Source: Tropicibacter sp. R16_0
GTDB lineage: Bacteria > Pseudomonadota > Alphaproteobacteria > Rhodobacterales > Rhodobacteraceae
Assembly: GCF_017743935.1 (NCBI RefSeq)
Contig: NZ_JAGHRE010000003.1
Span: 434,001 to 498,000 of the forward strand
Direction of reading: 5' to 3'
Length of the DNA: 64,000 nt
The stretch's first letter is position 1; each line of letters starts with the position of its first letter. Below, one piece after another: positions 1-8,713 of this stretch. Under the pieces are notes generated by a model. That model was given only the letters and a program-made list of their open reading frames with translations. It was not told where the DNA came from and did no database searches. The position numbers and the translations under genes were made by a program.

Positions 1-535
1 CGCCATCATCGCGGGTCAGGATGCGGTCGCCGACATTCAGGTCCTCGATCCGCACCTGCGCGCCCGAGGCGAGCGTGATGTGGGTGCCCCGAGTGAACGA
101 GACGCAAGCGACCTGCGCCAATTTTTGGCGGGCGCTTTCCCGATCCATGCCGACCAGGGAATACTCGACCTTGGCTTCAAGCGGTGAAAGCGGCAGCAAG
201 TACAGCTCGGCGATGTGGCCGGTGTCGTCAACCTCGACCAGGACCAGCGCATCGGTGGTCTGCCCGTCGGGGGACATGAGGCTCAACGCACAGTCAAGGT
301 GGATCAGAGCGCCGGGGGTGCCGCAATCGGTGTCCGCGGCCACTTCGAAATGCCCTTCGGCATCGGCTTGCAGGGCCAGCCGGTCCAGCATGGCGCCGTG
401 ACCAAGCGCATAGATGTCATCCAGCATCAGCTCGTCCATGTACGAGATCTCGTCACCCATGTTGGCGCCATTGATCACGGTGAAGTGACGGGCGCGGTAG
501 ACGGGGATGGATTGCACGGGGCTGGTTGCGGTCAC
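1..535 (-). CDS. Hint-domain protein, C-terminus cut by window edge
   Basis: Only the first 178 residues are present; the 3' end lies before the window. I place the start at the GTG at 535, preceded by AAGAG about 10 nt upstream; a GTG 45 nt further up is possible. The N-terminal part (about residues 1-140) is acidic and mixed alpha/beta. At about residue 150 it enters a stretch typical of the Hint (Hedgehog/intein) fold: an Ala-Cys-Val-Ser-Phe-Thr-Arg-Gly-Thr junction, then IEDLNVGDRILTRDDG. In Rhodobacteraceae such proteins are common stand-alone or RTX-associated Hint proteins whose substrate is unknown. Autoprocessing at the Cys is inferred from the fold only. A second Hint protein lies at 19990-20547. 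Confidence 0.8.
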   Translation of the reverse strand, partial: MTATSPVQSIPVYRARHFTVINGANMGDEISYMDELMLDDIYALGHGAMLDRLALQADAEGHFEVAADTDCGTPGALIHLDCALSLMSPDGQTTDALVLVEVDDTGHIAELYLLPLSPLEAKVEYSLVGMDRESARQKLAQVACVSFTRGTHITLASGAQVRIEDLNVGDRILTRDDG

Positions 536-720
536 GGGGTTTGGCTCTTTGTTGCTCGGCTCTAGAATTTGGCGGGTCACGCGCGCGGTGACAAGTCACG
601 ATAGCGCCAGAATGTGGCGGATATCGGTCAGACCTTTGGTGAATGGCTGGCATTTGCAGACAAGCTGGTGCTAACTCTGGCGCAAAGCCGCGCTGGTGGC
701 GCGATAAAGGGAGATGAAAG

Positions 721-1500
721 ATGGATCTGGGAATTGCGGGAAAGCGTGCGTTGGTGTCGGCCAGCAGCAAGGGTTTGGGCCTTGGCTGCGCCGAAGCGCT
801 GGCAGAGGCGGGTGTCGACCTGATCATGACAGCGCGTGGCACTGAGGCGCTGGAGGCCTCGGCCGAGGCGATTCGCGCGGCACATGGCGTGAGCGTGCAA
901 ACCGTGGCGGCAGATGTCACCACCGAAGAGGGGCAGGCGCGCGTTCTTGAGGCCGCGCAGGGTGTCGATATCCTGGTGACCAACGCGGGCGGTCCGCCCC
1001 CCGGCATGTGGTCGGATTGGGAGCGGGATGATTTCATCAAGGCGCTGGATGCCAACATGCTGACCCCGATCGCCTTCATGAAGGCGCTGCTGCCGGGGAT
1101 GATGGACAAGGGCTGGGGCCGGGTGGTCAACATCACCTCGCAATCCGTGCGGGCGCCGATTGCCGTGCTGGGGTTGTCAAATGCGGCGCGCACCGGGCTG
1201 ACCGGTTACGTTGCGGGCACCTCGCGCCAGGTGGCGCCGCATGGGGTGACGATCAACAACCTGTTGCCGGGCATTCATGCCACCGACCGTGCCGTGTCGC
1301 TGGACAGCGGTGTTGCCGGTCAGCAGGGGATTTCGCTGGATGAGGCCAAAGCCGCGCGCGAGGCGACCATTCCGGCGCGCCGCTATGGCACGCGTCAGGA
1401 ATTTGGGGCGGCTTGTGCGTTCCTGTGTTCGCAGCATGCAGGGTTCATCGTGGGGCAGAACATCCTGCTGGATGGCGGCGCCACCAATATGACGATGTGA
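721..1500 (+). CDS. SDR-family oxidoreductase, atypical active site
   Basis: 259 aa, the usual size of a classical short-chain dehydrogenase/reductase. GGGAGATGAAAG precedes the ATG. The Rossmann nucleotide loop is SASSKGLGLG instead of TGxxxGxG, and an NAG motif follows (VTNAGG). The catalytic region has the Ser (NITSQS), but where classical SDRs have Tyr-x-x-x-Lys this one reads LSNAARTGL, so both Tyr and Lys are replaced (Asn/Arg). This matches the FabG-like subgroup described as lacking the SDR catalytic tetrad (CDD BKR-like SDR). Substrate is unknown. The next gene starts 3 nt after the stop, so the two are probably co-transcribed. Confidence 0.88.
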   Translation: MDLGIAGKRALVSASSKGLGLGCAEALAEAGVDLIMTARGTEALEASAEAIRAAHGVSVQTVAADVTTEEGQARVLEAAQGVDILVTNAGGPPPGMWSDWERDDFIKALDANMLTPIAFMKALLPGMMDKGWGRVVNITSQSVRAPIAVLGLSNAARTGLTGYVAGTSRQVAPHGVTINNLLPGIHATDRAVSLDSGVAGQQGISLDEAKAAREATIPARRYGTRQEFGAACAFLCSQHAGFIVGQNILLDGGATNMTM

Positions 1501-1502
1501 TC

Positions 1503-2609
1503 ATGGCGTCTGGTTTTTCGATGAAGGATCAGTTGTTCAATGCCGAAAAGGTCCGCTATCTCGCGGGCCTTTTTGCGTCGGACAGCTTTGATGAGGATGC
1601 ATTCCAGGCCCGCGTGATGTCGCGGCTTCTGGAGCTGGAGTTGAAGGAGCGGATGAGCTGGATCGCGGACTGTCTGGCCGAGGCGGTCCCGGGGCCGTTG
1701 CCGGATGTGGCACCGGTGATCCTGGCCGCCTTGCCGCCGCCGCTGGACCCGAATTTGAGTGATGATGACTTTGGCGATTTCATTTTTGCCCCTTTGGGAG
1801 AGTGGGTGGCCGAGGTGGGGATCGACCATCCTGATCTGGCGCTGGATGTGCTGGCGGAACTGACACAGCGGTTTTCGATGGAATGGGCGATCCGGCCATT
1901 TCTGAACCGCCATCCGCAGGTTGTTCTGGATCGCATGGCCGCGTGGGCCTCACATAACAGCTATCACGTGCGGCGGTTGGTGAGCGAGGGGACGCGACCC
2001 CGTTTGCCCTGGGGCATGGCCGTGGGTTTGTCGCTGGATGATCCCTTGCCGCTTTTGGATCAGCTGCATGGGGACCGGACCCGTTATGTCACCCGGTCGG
2101 TGGCGAACCATCTGAACGACATTGCCAAGAAGGACCCCGATCTGGTGTTGGCGCGATTGGAGCAGTGGCAGGCGCTGGGCGCGCAGGAGGCACCAGAGCT
2201 TGGGTGGATGACGTCTCATGCCCTGCGGGGGTTGGTCAAGGCGGGGCATCCCGGTGCCATGGCGATGCTGGGGTTTGATCCGGATGCGGATATCTCGGTG
2301 ACGGTGGGCGTTGACGGTGAGGCTCGCATTGGTGGCGCGCTGGAGTTCGAGGTTGGGATTTCGGGAACTGGCGAGATACCGGTGCTTGTTGATTATATCA
2401 TTCATTTTCAAAGGCCTGGCGGCAAGACTTCGGCCAAGGTGCACAAGCTGAAACAGGCCGTGGTCAAAGACGGCGGTTTGACCCTGCGCAAGCGACACAA
2501 GCTCAAAGGGGATGCCACCACGTTCAAGCTGGTGCCCGGCGCGCATCTTTTGCAGGTGCAGGTGAACGGGCGTGTGAGGGCCGAGACAGAGTTCGATCTG
2601 CTGGGCTGA
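1503..2609 (+). CDS. AlkC-like DNA alkylation repair protein with C-terminal Ig-like domain
   Basis: 368 aa from the ATG two bases after the preceding stop; an upstream in-frame ATG would overlap the SDR gene deeply and is less likely. Residues 1 to about 255 are helical and HEAT-like, with the AlkC/AlkD-type run FSMEWAIRPF followed by ASHNSYHVRRLVSEGTRPRLPW. AlkC-family enzymes remove 3-methyladenine and related cationic lesions from DNA without base flipping. The last ~105 residues are beta-rich (ITISVTV-type strands, FRP, LKQ) and resemble the bacterial Ig-like domain reported for some AlkC proteins. Cytosolic, no signal peptide. The next gene is arsM. Confidence 0.8.
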   Translation: MASGFSMKDQLFNAEKVRYLAGLFASDSFDEDAFQARVMSRLLELELKERMSWIADCLAEAVPGPLPDVAPVILAALPPPLDPNLSDDDFGDFIFAPLGEWVAEVGIDHPDLALDVLAELTQRFSMEWAIRPFLNRHPQVVLDRMAAWASHNSYHVRRLVSEGTRPRLPWGMAVGLSLDDPLPLLDQLHGDRTRYVTRSVANHLNDIAKKDPDLVLARLEQWQALGAQEAPELGWMTSHALRGLVKAGHPGAMAMLGFDPDADISVTVGVDGEARIGGALEFEVGISGTGEIPVLVDYIIHFQRPGGKTSAKVHKLKQAVVKDGGLTLRKRHKLKGDATTFKLVPGAHLLQVQVNGRVRAETEFDLLG

Positions 2610-2722
2610 AGGGCGTGGCCGCGCACGGTCCTTCACGGTTGCGTCAGGTGGGCGCGCGCCGGATTGCGGGGCCGTGCCGGGGCGGATAGCTGCATCGGAA
2701 AGACCATCGAAAGGGCGCTCTG

Positions 2723-3766
2723 ATGAAGCATGAATCTGTGCAGAACTATTATGGTGAGGTGTTGCAGGGGAGTTCGGATCTGCAGACCAATGCGTGCTGC
2801 ACGCCCGACGAGATGCCCGATCACTTGAAAAAGATCCTGTCGCAGGTGCATGACGAGGTTCTGACGCGGTATTACGGCTGCGGGTTGATTGCGCCGCTGG
2901 ACCTGACCGGCATGCGCATTCTGGATCTGGGCTGTGGCGCGGGGCGCGACGTTTATGCTCTGTCGGCCATGGTGGGTGAAACGGGGCGCGTCGTAGGCGT
3001 CGACATGACCCCCGCGCAGTTGGACGTGGCCAAGGCGCACCAGGACTATCACGCCAAAGCCTTTGGTCATGCGGCGAGCAATGTGGAGTTTCACCACGGG
3101 TTCATCGAAAAACTGGATGAGCTGGACCTGGAGCCGGGGTCGTTCGACATCATCGTGTCGAATTGCGTGGTCAACCTGGCGACCGACAAGGGCGCGGTGC
3201 TGCGCGGGGCGCATCATCTGCTGAAACCGGGTGGCGAGATGTATTTCTCGGACGTCTATGCGGACCGCCGGGTGCCCAAGGCGATGGCCGAGGATGAGGT
3301 GCTGTATGGCGAGTGCCTGTCAGGGGCGCTCTATTGGAATGACTTCCTGTCCATCGCCAAGGCATCCGGGTTTGGCGATCCGCGCCTGGTGACGCATCGC
3401 CCGCTGACCATCGAGAACCCCGAGCTGGAGGCGCGGGTGGCGCCGCTCAAGTTCCTGTCGGCGACCTATCGTCTGTTCAAACTGCCCGAGTTGGAACCCG
3501 CGTGCGAGGATTATGGCCAAGCGGTGATCTATAAGGGCACGGTTGAACATGCGCCGCATGAATTTGTGCTGGATGATCACCACGTGATCGAGACGGGCAA
3601 GGTGTTCCCGGTCTGTGGCAACACCTGGATGATGCTGAAAGACACGCGGTTTGCCCGCCATTTCGAGTTCATCGGCAATTTCGACACCCATTATGGCATC
3701 TTTGAGGGCTGCGGCGGTGACAGCCCGTTCAATCAGGAGCCGGGAACAACCGTCAGCTGCTGCTGA
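2723..3766 (+). CDS. arsM: Arsenite S-adenosylmethionine methyltransferase
   Basis: 347 aa. ArsM methylates As(III) stepwise using SAM, giving volatile or excreted methylarsenicals. The SAM motif is ILDLGCGAGRD (about residues 66-76), followed by GVDMTP. The Cys residues needed for As(III) binding are visible: Cys53 in YYGCG, Cys148 in SNCVVN and Cys198 in GECLSGALY, with further Cys at 25-26. The C-terminal domain has GxFDTHYGIFEGCGGDSPFNQ-like residues typical of the family, and the protein ends in Cys-Cys. No arsR, arsB or arsC is adjacent, and no ArsR-type operator was seen in the 113-nt gap upstream. Confidence 0.93.
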   Translation: MKHESVQNYYGEVLQGSSDLQTNACCTPDEMPDHLKKILSQVHDEVLTRYYGCGLIAPLDLTGMRILDLGCGAGRDVYALSAMVGETGRVVGVDMTPAQLDVAKAHQDYHAKAFGHAASNVEFHHGFIEKLDELDLEPGSFDIIVSNCVVNLATDKGAVLRGAHHLLKPGGEMYFSDVYADRRVPKAMAEDEVLYGECLSGALYWNDFLSIAKASGFGDPRLVTHRPLTIENPELEARVAPLKFLSATYRLFKLPELEPACEDYGQAVIYKGTVEHAPHEFVLDDHHVIETGKVFPVCGNTWMMLKDTRFARHFEFIGNFDTHYGIFEGCGGDSPFNQEPGTTVSCC

Positions 3767-3832
3767 TCCCTTGCGCCGGTTGGGGTGGGTTGCTATCCGT
3801 CCCAAGCCCGATGAAACTGCTCGGGTAAGGCG

Positions 3833-4939
3833 ATGAGGCGTGTTTTGAGCTTTGACACACAGGTCCCGGCGGCCCCCCGGCTAGAGATCCGCAACATGGT
3901 GCGCCAGTTTGATGGGCGCACGGTGGTCAATGACGTCTCGATGACGATCCAGGCGGGGCAGGTGACCTGCCTTCTGGGGCCTTCGGGCTGCGGCAAGTCC
4001 ACGACGCTGCGGATGATCGCAGGCGTCGAGATGCAGGATTCGGGCGAGATCTATGTCGATGGCAAGCTGATCTGTGACACGGTGTTCCGGGTGCCGCCCG
4101 AGCGGCGCGAGATCGGGCTGATGTTTCAGGACTTTGCCCTGTTCCCTCACCTAAGCGTGGCCGACAACGTGGCCTTTGGTCTGAAAGGACCGAAGGCCGA
4201 GAAACGCGCGCGGGTCGAGGAACTGCTGCGCAAGGTCGATCTGATCCGCTATATCGACGAGTTTCCGCATCAGCTGTCGGGGGGCGAGCAACAGCGGGTG
4301 GCCCTCGCACGGGCCTTGGCGCCGCGGCCGCGGATCATGCTGATGGACGAGCCGTTCTCCGGCCTCGACAACCGGTTGCGCGATGGCATCCGGGACGAGA
4401 CGCTGGCGCTTTTGAAAGAAGAGGACACCGCCGTTCTGCTGGTCACGCATGAGCCGGAAGAGGCGATGCGGATGGCCGATGAGATCGCGCTGATGCGCGA
4501 TGGCAAGATCGTACAGCGCGGCGCGCCCTACAATGTCTATACCCGCCCCATGGACAAGGCGGCCGTCGCTTTTTTTAGCGACATCAATGTTTTGTCGGCA
4601 AAAGTTGAAGGGGCTTTGGCCCAGACACCTTTTGGTCAGTTTCTGGCGCCGGGCGTGCCGGATGGCACCGATGTCGAGATCGTCTTTCGCCCGCAGCATG
4701 TGAAGTTGGACTTTGACCGGGGCGGCAAGGGGCCGTTGCCAACACCAGCAGCCGGGGTGGCTGCTCGGGGTGTTGTGGAACGCGCGCGGTTTCTAGGCAA
4801 TGAGAGCCTGGTAGAGTTCCGGATGGATTTCGATGGTTCTGTCCTGCGCGCCACGGTGCCCAATGTCTTTGTGCCCGAGGCGGGGCGGGTGATGTGGCTG
4901 ACGGTGCGCCGGGATCGCTGTTTTGTGTTCCCGGCCTGA
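3833..4939 (+). CDS. ABC transporter ATP-binding protein, Fe3+/polyamine/sulfate import type
   Basis: 368 aa. Walker A GPSGCGKST, Q-loop MFQDFALFPH, signature LSGGEQQR, Walker B IMLMDEP and switch His VTHEPEEA are all intact in the first ~240 residues. The C-terminal ~110 residues form a TOBE-like regulatory/substrate-sensing domain (VEIVFRPQHVKL, FLGNESLVEFR). This FbpC/PotA-like architecture normally pairs with a two-permease importer, but no permease or binding protein is near. It may therefore energise a transporter encoded elsewhere; the substrate cannot be named. ATG chosen 66 nt after arsM; GGTAAGG is the likely ribosome site. Confidence 0.85.
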   Translation: MRRVLSFDTQVPAAPRLEIRNMVRQFDGRTVVNDVSMTIQAGQVTCLLGPSGCGKSTTLRMIAGVEMQDSGEIYVDGKLICDTVFRVPPERREIGLMFQDFALFPHLSVADNVAFGLKGPKAEKRARVEELLRKVDLIRYIDEFPHQLSGGEQQRVALARALAPRPRIMLMDEPFSGLDNRLRDGIRDETLALLKEEDTAVLLVTHEPEEAMRMADEIALMRDGKIVQRGAPYNVYTRPMDKAAVAFFSDINVLSAKVEGALAQTPFGQFLAPGVPDGTDVEIVFRPQHVKLDFDRGGKGPLPTPAAGVAARGVVERARFLGNESLVEFRMDFDGSVLRATVPNVFVPEAGRVMWLTVRRDRCFVFPA

Positions 4940-5086
4940 ATGGATCGGGATCGTGGTTGGCCTGATTGTGACCTGAACGACTCGGTTGTCTGAATTTCCT
5001 GCTGGACGCGCGAGTGTGCTTGCCGCTTGCGGGGGGCGCGTCTATCAAGGGCGAAATCGGCAAAAACCAGATGGGGCGGCGGTTTC

Positions 5087-5869
5087 ATGCGCATTCTTTT
5101 GACAAACGACGATGGCATCAACGCGCCCGGATTGGCGGCGTTGGAAGAGATCGCGGCAGAGCTGGCCGGACCGGATGGAGAGGTCTGGGTCGTGGCGCCT
5201 GCGTTCGAGCAATCGGGCGTTGGCCATTGCATCAGCTACACCCATCCTATGCTGATCGCCAAGATGGGCGAGCGGCGTTATGCGACCGAAGGCAGCCCCG
5301 CCGACTGTGTGCTGGCGGCCCTGCATCACGTGATGAAAGACGCGCGACCCGACCTGGTCTTGTCGGGGGTGAACCGGGGCAACAATTCTGCCGAGAACGC
5401 GCTTTATTCCGGCACATTGGGCGGCGCGATGGAGGCCGCATTGCAAGGGCTGCCTGCGATCGCAATGTCGCAATATTACGGCCCGCAGAACTATGGCATC
5501 GACGAGCCGTTTGAAGTTGCGCGCGCCCATGGCGCCGAGGTTGTCCGCAAGATCCTGGCCAAGACGCCAGAGCAGGATCTGGACTATCGCCTGTTCTACA
5601 ACGTCAACCTGCCGCCTGTTCGCGTGGGCGATGTCAAGGGCATCCGCGTGGTGCCGCAGGGGTTCCGGCGGGGCTCGTGTTTCAGTGTCGAGCCGCATAA
5701 CTCCCCCTCTGGTAAGCAATTTTTGTGGATCAAGGGCGGCAATCAGCAGGTGATGACCGCGCCCGGAACGGATGCGGCGGTGAACCTGGAAGGCTACATT
5801 TCGGTCACGCCGATGCGGGCAGACCTGACAGCGCATGACGCGATGGAGGCCCTGGCGGACATCGAATGA
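5087..5869 (+). CDS. surE: 5'/3'-nucleotidase SurE
   Basis: 260 aa, normal for the family. The start is fixed by the conserved N-terminus [10 protein letters not shown], whose Asp8-Asp9 bind the divalent metal; upstream in-frame codons add no conserved sequence. Other family marks are the Ser in [17 protein letters not shown]-like GSPADCV, and SGVNRGNN with the metal-binding Asn. SurE dephosphorylates nucleoside 5'/3'-monophosphates and short polyphosphates in the cytosol. Its stop overlaps the start of pcm (ATGA), and surE-pcm-nlpD is a widely conserved proteobacterial order. Confidence 0.96.
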   Translation: MRILLTNDDGINAPGLAALEEIAAELAGPDGEVWVVAPAFEQSGVGHCISYTHPMLIAKMGERRYATEGSPADCVLAALHHVMKDARPDLVLSGVNRGNNSAENALYSGTLGGAMEAALQGLPAIAMSQYYGPQNYGIDEPFEVARAHGAEVVRKILAKTPEQDLDYRLFYNVNLPPVRVGDVKGIRVVPQGFRRGSCFSVEPHNSPSGKQFLWIKGGNQQVMTAPGTDAAVNLEGYISVTPMRADLTAHDAMEALADIE

Positions 5870-6513
5870 GCGGGCCTGACGCACAAACCAAGATGCAATT
5901 CCTGTTTGCTCTGCGCTCCAAGGGGGTGACGGATGCACGGGTGTTGAACGCGATGGAAGAGATCGATCGCGGGCCGTTTGTGCGCGGCATTTTTACCGAT
6001 CGCGCCTATGAGGACATGCCGCTGCCGATTGCCTGCGGGCAGACGATCAGCCAGCCCTCGGTCGTGGGGATCATGACGCAGGCCTTGCAGGTCAGCCCGC
6101 GCGACAAGGTGCTCGAGGTTGGCACCGGCTCGGGCTATCAGGCGGCGATCCTGAGCAAGCTGGCGCGCCGGGTCTATACGGTGGAACGCCACGCGCGTTT
6201 GGTGCGCGAGGCGCAAGAGATTTTTCAGGCGCTGCAGCTGGTGAACATCACCACGATGACCGCCGACGGCTCGTTCGGATTGCCCGATCAGGCGCCCTTT
6301 GACCGCATCATTGTGACCGCTGCGGCCGAAGACCCGCCGGGGCCGCTCTTGGCGCAATTGAAAATCGGCGGTATCATGGTGGTGCCGGTGGGCCAGTCCG
6401 ACGCGGTGCAGACCCTGATCCGGGTCCGGCGCAGCGAAAGCGGGTTCGACTATGATGAAATCCGGCCCGTCCGCTTTGTCCCTCTGCTTGAGGGGTTGGG
6501 CAAGGATGGTTAA
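5866..6513 (+). CDS. pcm: Protein-L-isoaspartate O-methyltransferase
   Basis: 215 aa. It transfers a methyl group from SAM to L-isoaspartyl residues in damaged proteins, starting their repair. The SAM motif [14 protein letters not shown] lies around residues 81-94; the family stretch [18 protein letters not shown] precedes it, and [14 protein letters not shown] follows. The start overlaps surE by 4 nt (ATGA), so the two are translationally coupled. The gene ends 69 nt before the nlpD-like lipoprotein start. Confidence 0.95.
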   Translation: MSGPDAQTKMQFLFALRSKGVTDARVLNAMEEIDRGPFVRGIFTDRAYEDMPLPIACGQTISQPSVVGIMTQALQVSPRDKVLEVGTGSGYQAAILSKLARRVYTVERHARLVREAQEIFQALQLVNITTMTADGSFGLPDQAPFDRIIVTAAAEDPPGPLLAQLKIGGIMVVPVGQSDAVQTLIRVRRSESGFDYDEIRPVRFVPLLEGLGKDG

Positions 6514-6582
6514 AGACCTATTTGAGTTGCGATGATCGCCAAGCCCTTGGCCAACAAAGGGCGCGTGTTTGAGGATAGCGAG

Positions 6583-7761
6583 ATGAGTTTGATCCCCCGG
6601 AAACGTTCTGCCCGGTTGCTGGTTGCTGGTGCTGTGGTGGCTTTGGTGGCGGGCTGCGAGGGGCCGCTGGATTATGACCTGCGCGGTCAGATCGGCGCCT
6701 TCAACACGACTGAGGCGGCGCAATCGGTCAAGACCGCGCCCCGGCCCAAGCCGGACGCGCGCGGCGTGATCTCCTATCCGAACTATCAGGTGGCGGTGGC
6801 CCGCTCGGGCGATAGCGTCGCCGAACTGTCGAACCGCATCGGCCTGCCCGCGGGCGAGGTGGCGCGGTTCAACGGGTTGAACCCGGACACCCCATTGCGC
6901 AAGGGCGAGGTTCTGGCCTTGCCGTCGCGTGTGGCGGAAAGCAGTTCGGGCAGATCGGTTGACATTGCCGCGCTGGCAGGCAGCGCCATCGATCAGGCGC
7001 CTGACACGACGCCGGTGGAAACCACCACCCTGGCGCCCGCAAGTTCTGCGAAACCGGCGCCCAAGCCCACGGGGCCCGAGCCGGTGCGCCATAAGGTGGC
7101 GCGGGGCGAGACGGCCTATACGATTTCGCGGCTCTATCAGGTGCCGGTCAAGGCGCTGGCCGAGTGGAACGGTCTCGGCTCGGACTTTGGCGTGCGCGAA
7201 GGTCAGTATCTGATCATCCCTGTCAAGGATCAGTCCGCCCCCAGTGGCGCAGCGGCGGCGGCGGCCAGTGCAGCGGCCGTGACCAAGCCGGGATCCGGTA
7301 GCCCGACGCCGACGCCGCCAAGCGCCACGGCCCCCTTGCCAGACGAGAAGGTTGCGGCCAAGACGCCTGATCCGGAACCGGTGGAGGTCGCCAAGCCGAC
7401 CCAGGCCAGCGGCGCGGCGATGACGATGCCGGTCAGCGGCAAGATCGTCCGCCCGTATAAGAAGGGCAAGAACGACGGGATCGACATTGCGGCGGCCGCA
7501 GGAACCGCGGTTGTGGCGGCGGACAAGGGGACCGTCGCGGCAATCACGGCGGATGCGGACCAGGTGCCGATCATCGTTGTGCGTCACAAGGACAACCTGC
7601 TGACGGTCTATGCCAATGTCGAAAACATCGAGGTCAACAAGGGCGACCGGGTGAAACGTGGGCAAAAGCTGGCGCAGCTGCGGTCAGGGGACAACGCTTA
7701 CGTGCATTTCGAAGTCCGCAAAGGCTTCGACAGCGTCGATCCCACGCCCTATCTGCAATAA
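6583..7761 (+). CDS. nlpD: NlpD-like lipoprotein: two LysM domains and a degenerate LytM (M23) domain
   Basis: 392 aa from the ATG at 6583, preceded by GCGAG; a start 51 nt up is possible. Signal peptide with lipobox LVAGC (Cys25). LysM repeats lie near residues 66-115 (GDSVAELSNRIGLP) and 170-215 (GETAYTISRLYQVP), joined by a Pro/Ala/Thr-rich linker. The C-terminal M23 domain has NDGIDIAAAAGT and HFEVR: the first zinc-binding His of HxxxD is Asn, as in NlpD/EnvC-type proteins that activate amidases rather than cut peptidoglycan. Likely role: septal cell-wall splitting. The usual downstream rpoS of enterobacteria is absent. Confidence 0.9.
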   Translation: MSLIPRKRSARLLVAGAVVALVAGCEGPLDYDLRGQIGAFNTTEAAQSVKTAPRPKPDARGVISYPNYQVAVARSGDSVAELSNRIGLPAGEVARFNGLNPDTPLRKGEVLALPSRVAESSSGRSVDIAALAGSAIDQAPDTTPVETTTLAPASSAKPAPKPTGPEPVRHKVARGETAYTISRLYQVPVKALAEWNGLGSDFGVREGQYLIIPVKDQSAPSGAAAAAASAAAVTKPGSGSPTPTPPSATAPLPDEKVAAKTPDPEPVEVAKPTQASGAAMTMPVSGKIVRPYKKGKNDGIDIAAAAGTAVVAADKGTVAAITADADQVPIIVVRHKDNLLTVYANVENIEVNKGDRVKRGQKLAQLRSGDNAYVHFEVRKGFDSVDPTPYLQ

Positions 7762-7770
7762 CCTGTTTGC

Positions 7771-7791
7771 GGGCGGGGGGCTCCCGCGCCC
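7771..7791 (+). terminator. GC-rich hairpin after nlpD
   Basis: A 9-bp stem with one mismatch (7771-7779 with 7783-7791, loop GCT) begins 10 nt after the nlpD stop. There is no U-run, so it may be a rho-assisted end or an RNA-stabilising hairpin. Confidence 0.45.
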
Positions 7792-7944
7792 GAGCAGACC
7801 TGACTGCGTCAACTCTGCTAACGGCCTTGGGCCGGACCTCGCTTCGCTCGGCGGTTGGCGCCCCGTCGCGGCCGTGGGAGCTTAGCAGTGACCTTTCGTT
7901 TTGTCGCAACCGCGCCGAGCCGCAGGCGAGGCGCCCGGCCCAAC

Positions 7945-7997
7945 GGGAGGAGGGCATCTTTGATGCCCGTACGACGGGCGGGAGCCTCCCCGTTTTT
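7945..7997 (+). repeat. Branched palindromic element with T-run
   Basis: An outer stem GGGAGG (7945-7950) / CCTCCC (7985-7990) encloses a perfect 7-bp hairpin (7952-7958 / 7962-7968, loop TTT) and an alternative hairpin (7966-7970 / 7974-7978). It is followed by CGTTTTT. The form suggests an intergenic structured repeat that can also act as a terminator for plus-strand transcription; the WYL gene converges from the other side. Confidence 0.5.
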
Positions 7998-8011
7998 GAC
8001 CAGACCTCAGG

Positions 8012-8677
8012 TCAAGGCGCGTAATCCTCAAGCCGTTTGCCGGGTTCATCGACGAACAACTCGGGCAGGGGTGTAACCTCTTCGATCAGGTCGACGCGGA
8101 AGACGCGGAAATCGTCGCGGGTCTCGCACCAGGCTGTCAGGGTCCAGACGCGGCCCCAATATTCCATGTGCAGAGGTCTTATGGTGCGGTCGGTTAATGT
8201 GCCGTCTATGCGGCGATACTTGAGGGCCAGTTTCTGGCGGGATTTGATCGCCGCCCTCAACGGGGCCATATGGGTGAACCCACGTGCAGCATCCGCAAAG
8301 GGATAGACGGCGAATTTCCAGGCGTCCGCCTCGGCCACCGTCTGCGTGGGCAGCACCGCGTCGATCTTGTCCACGAGGGACTGCGCCGCCGCCTTGAGCC
8401 CCGGGTCGGCGGCCTCGGACACGATGGCCATGCCCAAGTTCAGCGCCTCGAGTTCTTCGGTGGTCAGCGTCAGCGGAGGCAGGGTGATTGCCTCGCGCAC
8501 CATGTACCCTACGCCGCGCTCTCCCTCGACCGGCACCCCCGAGGCCACCAGCGTGTCCATGTCGCGATAAATGGTGCGCACCGATACCTCGAGCCGGTCG
8601 GCGATGTCCTGCGCGCGGTGCAGTTTGCCGTCGCGCAGGATCTGGATGATGTCGAAAAGGCGGTCGGTTCGGCGCAT
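8012..8677 (-). CDS. HTH/WYL-domain transcriptional regulator (YafY type)
   Basis: 221 aa. The N-terminal winged helix (residues 1-60) reads MRRTDRLFDIIQILRDG ... VSVRTIYRDMDTL, the HTH_11 pattern of the DeoR/YafY group. The C-terminal half is a WYL-type ligand-binding domain (FTHMAPLRAAIKSRQKL, then EYWGRVWTLTAWCE and FRVDLIEEV). Such regulators respond to nucleic-acid or nucleotide ligands in several systems, and many act on neighbours. Here the upstream divergent side has no gene in the right orientation, so its target is unknown. Confidence 0.9.
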   Translation of the reverse strand: MRRTDRLFDIIQILRDGKLHRAQDIADRLEVSVRTIYRDMDTLVASGVPVEGERGVGYMVREAITLPPLTLTTEELEALNLGMAIVSEAADPGLKAAAQSLVDKIDAVLPTQTVAEADAWKFAVYPFADAARGFTHMAPLRAAIKSRQKLALKYRRIDGTLTDRTIRPLHMEYWGRVWTLTAWCETRDDFRVFRVDLIEEVTPLPELFVDEPGKRLEDYAP

Positions 8678-8713
8678 ATGATCACACTTGCCGCGTCCGA
8701 CCGCCCATCGTCA

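Noticed and set aside
453-1193. Long minus-strand open frame antisense to the first SDR gene
   Set aside because: Shadow of a high-G+C gene; the plus-strand product has clear SDR motifs.
5794-7665. Very long minus-strand frame rich in His, Arg and Gly
   Set aside because: Antisense to pcm and nlpD; the composition is that of an antisense shadow and no domain is visible.
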